DNA from: Myoxocephalus aenaeus
Taxonomy: Eukaryota; Chordata; Actinopteri; Perciformes; Cottidae
Direction of reading: 5' to 3'
Assembly (NCBI GenBank): GCA_038501785.1
Contig: JBAMJR010000100.1
Coordinates: 1,804,001-1,868,000, forward strand
DNA length: 64,000 nucleotides
The notes beneath the pieces are model-generated. The model was not told the DNA's origin. It searched no databases and saw only the letters and a program-made list of their open reading frames with translations. Positions 1 to 11,580 of the stretch are shown here, piece after piece. How positions within the stretch are numbered: position 1 is the first letter of the stretch; each line of letters starts with the position of its first letter. The translations under genes and the position numbers were made by a program.

Positions 1-1419
1 ACCCAGCATGAGAAAGATTACAGACACGTATTCTAAATATGTAAGTGGCATCAATTAGATTAGCTGCACCTAAAGAAAATATCAAAGGCAAATCTAGAGA
101 AAAGGGCTAATTTGAAGTTTGAAGTACATTTAAGAACATAAGCACACACACACACACACCTGGAAAAAAGTGAAGGGTTTCAAGATATATCTTGGCTAAA
201 TAAAACATGAATTTTGATTATGGTATACTAATAATATAGATTTTTTTAGAACCTGAACTATGAAATATTTTACTTAAAAAAAAAATACCAAGCCTTTTGT
301 AAAAAAAAAAAAAAATGATTAAAATAAATACATAAAATACATTTTACAAAAATGATAGGTAAATAAGAACCAATCACAGTATCTACATATTTGTACTCAT
401 GATCATTTTCTTTGTTACATTGTGACATGTAGCACAGGTGGCATTAATAACGTTATTGATGGCTGCATTCCATTTAGGTGACTTGGTTCAAGCCTAATGG
501 AACGGAGCTGTCATGTTCTTTACACCTGTGCTACTCCTGCCTTGACAAGTCAAGATGTCTTCCATGGAAAAGCTCTATTACTGTGTTGCACCTCATCAGG
601 GGACTTAATGACATTCTTTACTTGGCATCAGGGACCATTTCGTGAAGCAGGTTAATTGTTGGCCGACTAGTTAGCGGGCTGATCAACTCGCAGAAGATTT
701 ATTTGGTGTTTGCCATTCGTCACCTTGACCCTCAGCCGATCTACAAACAGTGTGAGGTGCAGACCCTGATGAGGCTCTCTGTGTGTGTGTGTGTTTACGC
801 TTGTGCCTTCTTTTTTTTTGACACCGGGGTCAAGCAGTCAACTAGGTGCTGAGGGAAACAATTTTTCACAGGCTTTGATTTGCCTGTGAGTAAGTTGGCA
901 AGTATGCTTTCAAAGTCCAGTAGTCTGCGGTCCCAGCAGACCACCACAAAGGAGCTAATCCCCTCTATCACAGCCAGCGCAAACACATTAGCCACACAAC
1001 ATCAACACTGCACTCAAGAGCCCCATTGACAAATCCTCCCTGCCTTCTCAATGAAATGCAGGCGAGGAGCCACGATGTTCCTTTCCCAGCAAATCAAGGA
1101 GCTCAAATGTTGAAACTCAAGATGCTGTGAAGACTGATTAAAGCTGCAGTGTGCGGAATTTTCATTAGATAAACAATAATTGAATAAGACGCCTTATATC
1201 GGTGTGCGTTTCTGATGAATGAACTCATATGATTGAGATTAGCTTTTTGCCAAGGACAAGACTAAAGAATAAAACACAAAGTACACGTTGCAGTGGATAA
1301 GACCTGTGTGAAAAATAAACTGAATGTTCTTTTAAGGTTGTTTAAGTTGTTATGTCCGTCTGCTACCTGCGCTGGCCTCACAGTTTCCCTCTGAAAGGCA
1401 GCAACTCGTGTCAATTTCC

Positions 1420-1700
1420 GCTCGTGTCATGCATGCAAATCTTTTCAAAATAAACATCCGTCATTACACGACTAAGCTCGGTTAGGTTCAGGAAACAAAA
1501 CGACCTTACGAGGTTTCGGAAACGATCGTCATTTGGGTAACGAAAAACTAAATACGGAAGTGCCGTCACTGGATTCCGCGACTTACATGACGAATAAATC
1601 AACTCGGACTTCTCGTTTCACACGGGAAAGACCGGCGTTTGATGGACACGTCCACCGCCGGCGGTCTTTGCACCTGCTCGCCAATGGTTACATGTTTAAC
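1420..1700. repeat. Probable dispersed teleost repeat
   Basis: The GGTTAGGTTCAGGAAACAAA block, followed by a degenerate GGTTTCGGAAACGATCGTCA, resembles a dispersed fish sequence family (GTTAGGTTTAGGCAACAAA-type) that I recall. Boundaries are approximate and the class is unknown. Confidence 0.45.
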
Positions 1701-4700
1701 ACAAAATCCTCTTGAGAGATTATTTTCCGTAGGCGTAGCTACGAATGCTGGAGGAGAACAGCCTGCATCAGGACACTTAACAGTCAACAGTAAACTTCCT
1801 GCCCTGCCGCTTGAATTGCGCTGCTTACAGTCTACACTTGAAATAATATAGAATTCAGCCACGGACATGGCTACATATTTAGTATTTGTGTTTCCATATT
1901 TGTCCATGGCAGAGAAAGAACAGAGAAACCTCTCAGCAAATGGTTCCTATAACTTCTCCATCGCCAGCATGAAGTTGGAGCTCATGCTCGCTGCATTCTG
2001 ACAGGTGGACGTTCCCCTTTAGCAGCCAATCACAGAGCAGTGATGTTCAGCCTCTCTCTCTCTCTCTCTCTGTGACTCTGTTGGCACCACACCTTGCAAT
2101 CAGGCCACTGAAAAGTGTCTGAAAAGAATTAGTGTCGAGCTCCTGAGAGGACGTCATCAGAGGCACAATGGGGAGTAGGCAGCGAGCCCTTGGGCCCCCG
2201 TGGGGGTTGCCGGCTCCCGAGTGAGAGCCCTGTGGACTCCCAGCTGTTCTATGCAACATGCTGAACAGTAGGGGGTCGCCCTGTGTTTGTTTAAAACTAA
2301 CAGGAGTCCCATTAAAGCCCTGACTCCCCTCATTTAGGACTGCCATGGGGACACAAAGGACAGCCCTGGGAAGCGGCACGTTGCAAGGGACACCAATTAT
2401 TGAGGCGAGGACACAGGCCAGCTTGTTCGTGCTCAGGGACATGTCAACTCGTTGGACGACCCCCTCCGTCAAACCCATTGACCAGAGCGCACAGAGAGGC
2501 ATCTTAATTGGTGTTGGGCAAACAGATTTTGTCACAAAGTTGCAAAGGAAGCTAAGTAGCTGAATGTTCACATTGTCCAACCCCTGACCTGGGCTCCAGG
2601 GGCCGTTCCGAGACATCATTATGCTCCATTACTTTGAGTAATCGTCTCAGACTCGTCCTATACCGCAAGCGGGGAATCCAGGACAGCAATTAAAAGCAAT
2701 ATTCTGGCAATAACAGCGGCGTAAATAAAAAGTGAGCCCTTTTCTCTTTGTACATTGATATGATAGTGGCGAGGGGTAAGATTTGGCACAGGAAGTAGCC
2801 GGTAGGGTCTTTGAGCGGCACCATGCTGAGTTGTTTTTTTGGGGGTCTCGTCTCAGTCTTCACCCAACCTGTCCCACCCCCCTCACCCCTCATCCCCTCT
2901 TCCTCTCCAACGACATCCCCTCGCTGGATCCCCAGAGCCCCCTCACTTCCCTCTCCCTCTCTGCCTCTTTCATTCTGTTTTAAAAGGGATTCTGGGAGAG
3001 GGAATCACTTGACATCATTAGTTTTGGAGAGCGGCCACCATGGCAGGGTTGCTTGTCTTGGCTCATGAAAACACATGTCAGATTAGCAGCGGAGGACCTG
3101 TGCTTCGACCTCAGGTGAAAGGTCTGCATGAGTGTGTTCTTTTCTTTCGCTTTCGTTTCCTACTGTTCTTCCTCCTCCTCTTCCTCCGCCCCCCCGCCCA
3201 CCCACCGACCATGTACCGCAACTTAAAACCCAATGGACCACCAGGAGACGACGGGCACGCCTTTTTCTGTAACTTAGCGTTTGATTTGCAACGTGGAATT
3301 AAGTCGATGTGCAGATGTACAGAGACAAAGCGAGGAATAAATAAAAGAAGGAAGGGGTCATTACGTCATTGTGACAACATTCCAATTTTGCATTGGCGCC
3401 AGACGTTGGTGCCAGTTCTGCTGAAGTTATAATGGGGCGGGCATGGCAAGGCCCACTGTTACCATATCGGTGTTTTTTTTCACATTTTGACTGAATTTTT
3501 TCTCCACGCAATTAAAAAGAAAACACATTACGTGATGTTGACCGATATTTGTTCTTTCTAAATGTGCGTGTTTGTTTGTCTTGTTATTTGTCTCCAAACA
3601 GATGGCCAAATTATTATCGCTGCCCAGAGTGCAATTATAACTGGATCCATTTATTAATAGCTCTGATTGGACTCAATTATATGTTAGGTAGATTTAGGAC
3701 TTGACAGTGGCTGCAGTTTTCCTCAGTGAGTTCCTCAGTGATTTACTCTATTCATACTCACCCATATAATTATTTCGCACACATATACATCATGACAATA
3801 ACTAAGCTGGAGAGGCTGGAGAATTTAATGTCACGCACCAACACTGCAGCTCCCTGTTTCTTTTACACCTTCACAAGTATCATGTCTTACTCACGTTAAT
3901 GGTTTTATCTCCAAATTAATGTAGGTAGCACCAGATATTGCTAGCTAACGGTAGCCAGACAGTGCACATGCTAATTTAGTACAGATTTAAAGAGGCATAA
4001 CGGAATAAAATGTGGCGATTGGTGCCACTTCCGGACAATAATAGAGAGAGCTGGCGAACTTTATCCCTCCTGAAAATTATAAATATCATTAACAGGCTTG
4101 GCACCAATCCTTGAGACGAAGTAGGAAGTGTTTAGACTTTGATCTGGTGATTTGCATAGCGAGCCTGATCTCTTCAAATGTTACAAAATGAACACAACGT
4201 TTAATATTTAACTAACAATAAGATGATTTAAAAGATGGAAATATAATATATTAACACAGTTAATTAAAGTTACCGGGAAAGTTACGATACATGTCTCGTG
4301 TGTTGTACTGCGTTCCAGAAAACTCCAAACTCAGGAGATTTCAAAGTGCCTACAAGAAAAATGGGATGGGTTCAAAGTCCGAGTTCCTAACAGAAGTAGT
4401 ATGTGGGAAAAAGGGCCCAAAAATGTGGAGGCTGCACTGCTGAGAGTTCAATTGTGTGCACACTTGCCGGTCAGCCCATGGTTTTGATTCATGTCGTTAG
4501 AAATTCCTGGGAAAATTCCGACCTCGGAGCATTTTATTTCCATTACATTACTTTTTGTGGGTTTAGCTACGAACAATGACGCGACGGCCATGTTTTCCTT
4601 TCTTCTGGCTCCTTCGCAGGTTTTGGTGTTGTTTGTAGCTGTGAATGTATTTTTTTTGTCCTCATTTTGCTCTTTTTAAAAGTGTCTTTGTTATGATCTA

Positions 4701-4724
4701 CAACTATCTGTGTTATCCTCTCTC

Positions 4725-5095
4725 CTTCACTGTGCAAGGGATTAGACCCAAATGCAGGGAGTTGAGGAGGCACCAGAATAATTAGAAGATTTGGTTTACA
4801 GGTACACGGCAGAAAGTTCGGCAGGTTACAGGCGAAAAAGCAGAAGAAAAAAAAGCAGCCACTATTACGCACAAAACAACGATGACAAACTGACAGAGAA
4901 CAAATGAAGTGGAGCTGGTGTGTGTTGCGGGGGAATTGGGAACAGGTGCTAACGAGGGACAGGTGAAAAATAATCTGGGCGGGGCAGACAATCAAAACTG
5001 GCGGGAAAACAGAGATCTGAAAGGAGAGGAGATGAGTAACAAGATACAAATAAATATGAAAGAAATAAAGGAAAAAACATGAAAAAAATATGACA
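4725..5095. repeat. Probable degenerate dispersed repeat
   Basis: The AGACCCAAATGCAGGGAG start, a TTTGGTTTACAGGTA segment and an A-rich end with GGGACAGGTGAA match a widespread fish repeat pattern that I recall. It is degenerate, with no open frame of note. Confidence 0.4.
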
Positions 5096-6100
5096 CTTGC
5101 GGTTTTTACCAAGCAAGGACCGCCGATTTAAGAAAATAAACATACCGGTATGAAAATAAACATGGTATGAAAGAGGGTGAAGAGGTATGAGATGAAGGGA
5201 AAGATAACGAGAAAGCAAAAACTATTCATCGACCAAGAAAAACATAGCTTAAAGCCACACAGTTCCGACAGTTTGATGTCAACAAAAGAAATTGAGGAAT
5301 CAAAAACAGATCTCGAATAGCATTTACTCCAAAACCGTATATGTGGAGCTCCAGACGGTTGGATCGGGTAAGTTGCTGCTTTATATTATGCATCAAACCC
5401 CAACATATGTCTCTTATGCTAAAACAAGCATTACAAATACTGTCAGATAATATCTGATTATACCTGAATATGAAATGGTGCACCCATTCATTTTTCATCC
5501 TGCAATTGTGGCATCTATTCTAAAAAAAAAAAAAATCCTTGTTATGTCCTGATATTTCCATTAACAAAAAAAGGCGTCACAACTTAAAAATTTGGCCCTG
5601 ATAGAATCAAGCGGCTTCTGCCCATTGGTGGGAAAGTGCTGATTAATTGTGTCGTAGCCCTGTGAGAAAGTACGCCCAGCGCAAAGCACTAATTACGGGC
5701 CCTGCCTGGCCGAGAGAAAAGGGGGCAAAACTCTCAACAAAGGCTCATCTCATATCTCAAGACAATGAGGAGCCAAAAGAATAGGAGAAAGGAGAAGTTA
5801 ATGAGCTGTGTCACCTGGCATCTGTTGATGCTGCCGGGGACAAGGCCTGACTGGTGCGTCTGTGTGTGTTTGTGTACATGAGGCCGAGCGGGTGGTGAAG
5901 TAGTTATGTATGTTTACATGCGGTTCATCACGGCGTGGCCCTTTTGCAACAAGCACAGACGGGACAATGAGGCAGGAAAAAGTCAGAACTCAAAAGGTGA
6001 GGATGAAAATGAGAAGGGAAGTCTTTTTATTATTGGTCCCCATCTTGTGTGCCATGTGATCACCATGTTTGTTTTCTTCTTTTCTTTTTTAAATCAATGT

Positions 6101-6508
6101 ACCGTAAAAGTCGGGTTACAAGCCGCTCCTACCTCCGGTCAGTGTCCCCGCTGTAGCAAGCTAGGAGCAGCGCAAGCTAGGAGCAGCGTTAGGTAGCGCT
6201 GCTGCTAGGTAGCGCTGCTGCTAGCTAGCGCGGCTCCTAGCTCCCCGCTGTTGCTGCCACTGCCCGCTGCTGCTGCTACTGCCCACGTCCCCTCTGCCCA
6301 AGTCGGGTGTCGAGACTGGTCCCGCTACCTTCGGTGGTTTTTGGGGAGCTAGAGGAAGTTAGCGGAAGTTAGCGGAGAGCTAGCGGAGAGCTAGCGGAAA
6401 TTAGCGGGGAAGTAACGGAGCTTGGCAGGAGCCCCAGCTGGCTACAGCAGGGAGCTAAAGGGGACACTGACTGAAGGTAGTAGCGGCTCGTAACCCGACT
6501 TTTACGGT
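6101..6508. mobile_element. MITE-like non-autonomous DNA element with about 49-bp terminal inverted repeats
   Basis: The left end begins ACCGTAAAAGTCGGGTTACA (6101) and the right end is its near-exact reverse complement (6460-6508, ending CCCGACTTTTACGGT). The termini pair over about 49 bp with only a few mismatches. The 300-bp interior has no open frame. It is built of short direct repeats: AGCGCTGCTGCTAGGT-type units on the left and GAGCTAGCGGA / AAGTTAGCGGA units on the right. No clear target-site duplication was found, so the superfamily is undecided. Confidence 0.75.
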
Positions 6509-9460
6509 TTTATGTTTTTGTTTGAGTTCTCAAATGGAGCTAGATCGGCAACAAAAATAATACCGCCAGCTGTGTCACGGCGCAGGAGACGGCATGCATC
6601 TTGACTAGACGCTGCAATAGCTCACCTAGCGCCACTGAGCTAGCACACAATGCCATTAATGTCAGACTCAGGACCCCTCGTCCATGAGTGATGAGGCCGG
6701 AGGGTGTAGTTCGGTAGGAAGAAAATAGTTCCTTCGTGAAACTGCTCACAGAGAGGTCTGTGGATCATCTTCAATAACCGGGTCATAAGTCGCTGTTGAG
6801 TTTTTTTAAATTGATTTATTGGGTGCTTTGAGATCCACAGGCAGAGTGCCATACAGTGTCCCGTTAGATTAGAGAGAAGGCAGACATCTTTACACCCAAA
6901 CACTTTTGATTGATAAACAGCACTACAGGTAGAAGCAGGGGGAACTGTCCCTTTAGTAACTTTATATATCAGAAATCTGGATACCAAACCAAACGTGCAA
7001 TGAAAATGAAGCTTCCTCGATGTTCCTGCTTGTCTTTTCTTTGTCTGTGCAGCCATAGTGGAAGTGACTGATGAAGAAGTATGAATATTGAGTCTTTGTG
7101 TCAGAAGTTTCACATTTCCCTTTGCTGTCACTGCCCTACAGCTGATTAGAAGCATTGTTTTACCCATCAAATCCAAGGAAATATCAGTGCAGATCCAACT
7201 TCCTGGTGAAGACAAAGTCTTCTAATTTGGGCTTTCACCATTGGCTCTCCAATTTAAACCTAGCGACCTTTATTTCGACCCGTATTCATAACACGGCGGC
7301 CACATGTTGTTGTTACGAGGAGAACACAGAAGAGGTCTGGCTTTCCAGAAACTCTATGTACAGTAAGCACATTTGTAATGCTGTAAAAACACAACTCAGC
7401 CGTGTGTTCAAAAATACTCTGAGAAATCTGCAGGGGGAAACACTCTGGGATTCTCGTAAAACAGCGACCAGTCGACTGTGGTTTAGCGTTTAGCGCGAGT
7501 TTAGGGCGGCAGTCCTGTTTTGACAGTAACTGACGTGACGTGAAACTGCATTTAATGACACGCGGTATATTATAGCTCGAACTATGTTTTCTGTTTTGTT
7601 TGGCGTCGGACGTTTGTATTTTAACTGACCTTGAGGGACGATTTCAGTGATATTCAGAGAGACAAAACGTGTTTCATGTCTGAAACAGAACAAATTTCTG
7701 TTGACAGGGCTAATTGTTAAGTGTGTGGTTGCTGATCTCGAGGCCAAAGAACCACTTTTGGTCGTTCCACTGAAATTTGTATAGCTTACGCAGGGACCGC
7801 AAGGTTTTTCTCTACATTGACGATGTTTTCTTGTCATACTGTATCCATTGTGCACAGTGTGAGCGCGTTGAGATTTCTTTTCTTTTTTTTCTAATAATAG
7901 AATTTAAACTACTTGGCAATGAAAGATTCCACCTCCTCCTGAAAAGGGGCTGGGCTTTTTTTGCAAAAGGGAATCCTATGTTTCATTTTGAAGTTATTGG
8001 TCCAGTTCCAAGAGCATCTAGCCTCCACTGATCAAAGGTTGAGTCAGAGAAAAGCCTAGCGGGAGGCTTATGCAAAATGTCGTCTCCTTATTGCGAATCG
8101 GCCGACACGTTGGAAACCATCGCGCTCGTTTTAAATGTCAATATATATATATGCTGTGCTTGGTCAAGTTTGAAGTATGTGGATGAAAAAAAAAAAAGAA
8201 AAACTTCTCACTCGCATAAATAGAATTTGGAGCGTTTCGAAAGTTGCATTGATTAAATTCCTCGACGGAGGCCGATTTTAACTCCCAGTCTTTCACAACA
8301 CTACAGACAGTGCGAAAAGTATTTATTCATACCTTGTTACTAAAACACATTTCATACATATTAAATGTTGCAGCAAATCGTATTTTAATATCACCATTCT
8401 TACACAGAGGAGGTAAGAAACAGTTGAAAGAGATCATGACAAGATGAAGGGACATTCCTTGACATCCTGCAGTCATCCCAGCTACTTCTCCCACTGCTCC
8501 CACTGCTCCCACTGCTCCCCCGCCCCAGACGTGCGGGACCGTCCGCGCTGATCCATTATGTTAATGGTGATACTGGGTCACACATCAAGCACTATGTTTC
8601 CACCTTTTAAAAGCAGACCAGACGTCCAAAATCCCATGACGGAACGGGGGACTTCTGGGTCCGCTGGAGGTAACTACCGGAGTGGAGGGGGCCGATAGCA
8701 TCGCCAGGAATTTAAACAAAAGTATTTTTTTTTTTCTCCCCCAAAGCCGCCATCTTTCAGTCTGACGGTTACTGTAAACATCATTCCAGCACACGGCATT
8801 ATAAGACATGCTACTCCACATTCCTCTAGCGCTTTTTAAAAAGATGGAAAAATTTCTAAAATATTGTGTGTTTACTGGTCTGGAGGTCGGATCTTGTTCA
8901 TGAAAGTGAGTTGTGTTTTAAGTGCTCAAAAGGTCAGCAAAGGTACATCTCAGATCATCCTATTAAAGCTCAACAAATCATATACTTTTTTATTTTTTTA
9001 TGGTTTTTGACTCACTCAATTCAGCAGTGATGTGGTTAATGATGCAATATTTAATCCCGTTATATGTATCTGGAAGAAGAAGAAAAAAATCTAAAGATAA
9101 AAACATCACTTTCTTTGCCAAAAATGCTTGTTATAATTATGTAATGATATCTGTGTTTAAAAAAAGCACACGCTGCCCTTTTGCAGGGATAAAAAAAGCC
9201 TTCAGAGATGTTGCAATTTCTCAATTTAAAAAGCCCTAACCTTAAAAGCAGTCCTCACACTTTGGGTTTGTATATAAAAATGCATACCTTGGCAGTGTGC
9301 AGAGAAGGGAATGTACTCTATGTCCAACCAATCGCTACCTGCAGAACTTCTCTTTCAGGCAGCACGATATTCAGTGTGCACATCAGAAAAAATTCCAGTC
9401 TGAAGCCGGACACGAAGCACAGTGCAATAAAGACGTAAAAAAAATAGTACATTTTTTAAA
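6509..9460. other. Intergenic DNA, no gene recognised
   Basis: Non-coding sequence with short A/T tracts, a TA run near 8141-8152 and three copies of a 10-bp CTCCCACTGC unit near 8487-8518. No gene or strong repeat match was seen. Confidence 0.6.
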
Positions 9461-11301
9461 ATATAGTCCTCATTTTATTAACAGAGGCCAAATAAAACTC
9501 ATCACATTTTATTTACAAAGGGAGGCAATAAATATCTTAATAATAGTCATAAAATTATTTTTGCTTACATTTGTTTAAAAAAAAAAAAAAAAAAAGAAGA
9601 AGAAGAAAGAAATTCATAAATGTGTCATGTTGTTAGTAGCGACTCATACAAAAACCTGCCAGCGGACAGGTGAATACACACTACAGGTGAAAAGAGGCTG
9701 GAGTTGGTCGTCAGTGAGAGAAGGAATGATTGAAGCACAGACTTTTCCCTTTTTTTTTTTTTTTTTTGTCGTTGAAAATGTTCCCAAAATCCTGGACAAG
9801 TTGGTCATCTGGGTTTCTGGTGGGAGAAGTCTTTATTTGTCAAAAACGTGGATTTCATGAAGTGATCAGGGGTCGTCAGAGCGACAGTATTCCTGTCTGC
9901 GGATCACCGATCTGTAAAAAGAAGGCACAGGGATAAGCTTTCCCCCAGAAAGCGTCTTTGAGACTTTCATCCAGTGAGAGTGAAAGGAGCGAAGATGAGC
10001 TCACAGTCAAAAAGATGATTTTGGAAGAGAGGAAAAAAAAAGAAGAAAAAAAACTTCAGCTCAGCGTCGAGTCGACTGAAAGGTTCTTGAGATTAACTGA
10101 ACACAGACAGTCAGACTAGGTGAAGATAAACAAAACAAAACAAAAAAAAGAACAAGGAGTTAGAGGAAGTCTTCATCACCCGCCCCGAAAATATCAGCGA
10201 GCTCGCACTCAAAAAGAATCCAGGCGTCCTTTTCTGGAGCGACTTTAACACGCGTGAGGAAGAGCTTATTAAAAAAAAAAAAACACCAGAATAAAAAAGG
10301 GATTAACATCCGTCTTCCGAATGTGATGAAGCTGGAAGACGTTGGTGCTATTATGAATCACATGAGCTGTAATATTTTGTATTATTTCTTTTTTTTGCAT
10401 TGTTTTCTTTCTTTTTTTTTTCTTCAGGTGTTTAAACAAGACTAAAAGCCACGGCTGGTGCCCGACTAGTCAAAGCATGTCGTGTTTTTAGCTGAATCAC
10501 ACGCTGCATGGAAATGTCAAAGGAAATCACACGCAGCACTCGGAGGCTTCAGCCGCATTCCCGGAGCCACGAGCGGAGCTGAGAGACATGCGGAGAGACG
10601 GGGGAGAAAGAAAAAAAAGAAGAGAAAAAAAAGAGAGGAAGAGAAGGAGAGAGAGCTGTAAAATATTGCACTCAAAGCTACACAGTTATCCCGGGCAGCG
10701 CAGCGTCACCTGCGGCTGCCACCTCTCTCCGTTCCATCTCCATGGTGTCCGATTCCAGTGGAAAGTATGGGATCCTCGTCATCAGGGGCAACGCAAACAA
10801 AAACCGACAGGTATTCCAATAAAATCTCTAGTTGGCTGATTTTTATAACGTTGCGTCAGCTCCCCATTGTCAAAAAAGAAAAAGCCTTCGGCCCCGCGGG
10901 TTCAAACGCAGCTGAGGACGACGACGACGACGACAGCGGCGGCGACGGGGATTCTCTCGCAGGTCCTTTAGTTTATCCAGTATAAATAACATGACAGACA
11001 CGTTAGCACAATGACATCAACCCAGAAGAATCCAAGAGTTAGGAAATATTCAGTCGTCCTGAAATACAAAAATAAAAACATCTTTGACTTTTTTTTTTTT
11101 TTTTTTTTTTTTTGTTCTTTTTGTCCGTCTTTCTTTTACAGAAGTGAAGTCTTTCAGGTGATTCTTTTAAGACAAGAAGCTTGAGATTTTCAGTTACAGT
11201 TTTTTTTATGTTTTGTCCCCCCCCCCCTCCCCTCCCTCCCTACCCCCCACACACCCCCTCGAGGAAAGTTAGTGCTGTCCCATTGGTCCCATTGGTCCCC
11301 A
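9461..11301 (-). other. Probable fgf24 3' UTR and 3' flank
   Basis: The stretch directly 3' of the fgf24 stop contains poly-purine and poly-pyrimidine tracts, including a 20+ nt T run ending near 11113 and a C-rich run at 11218-11229. Possible AATAAA signals on the minus strand lie at about 9837-9832, 9513-9508 and 9479-9474. Which one is used cannot be decided from sequence. No coding exon was seen. Confidence 0.35.
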
Positions 11302-11580
11302 TCAGTTCCTCTTGGAGTTGGGTTTTAATCGCCGAGCCCTTCGTGTCCGCTTAGTCACTGTGGTGAAACGAAACTCCTCCAGCGGGTCCGTCCGGCCCTT
11401 CGGCGGCCGCTTCATGAAGTGGACTTCCTGTTGCCGCTGCGTGGTCCGCGAGCCTTTCTTGGGCCGCCCCTTCCTGTTGAAGCCGAGGTACCATCCTTTG
11501 TACTTGGCCGACACGAGAGCCGTGTAGTTGTTCTCCAGGAATTCCTCGACAAAGACGCACTCCTGCTTCCTTCCATCGGG
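11302..11580 (-). CDS. fgf24: fgf24 coding exon 5 (C-terminal FGF core, basic tail, stop)
   Basis: 279 nt including TGA at 11304-11302. The acceptor is CCTCTCAG|CCCGAT. It encodes residues 119-210, with ECVFVEEFLENNYTALVSAK, GWYLGFNRKGRPKKG, the receptor- and heparin-contact region HFMKR and a basic tail. The GTG codon at 11514-11512 is internal Val141, not a start. Confidence 0.96.
   Translation of the reverse strand, partial: PDGRKQECVFVEEFLENNYTALVSAKYKGWYLGFNRKGRPKKGSRTTQRQQEVHFMKRPPKGRTDPLEEFRFTTVTKRTRRARRLKPNSKRN

Larger units (their letters stand above)
1..6100. other. Intergenic DNA 3' of fgf24, no gene recognised
   Basis: AT-rich non-coding DNA. It includes a short CA run near 145-160, a probable dispersed repeat (about 1420-1700), a T/C-rich patch near 3145-3200 and a second probable dispersed repeat (about 4725-5095). 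The longest frame (2047-2619, minus, 190 aa) has no recognisable domain and no splice-supported partner. Confidence 0.6.
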
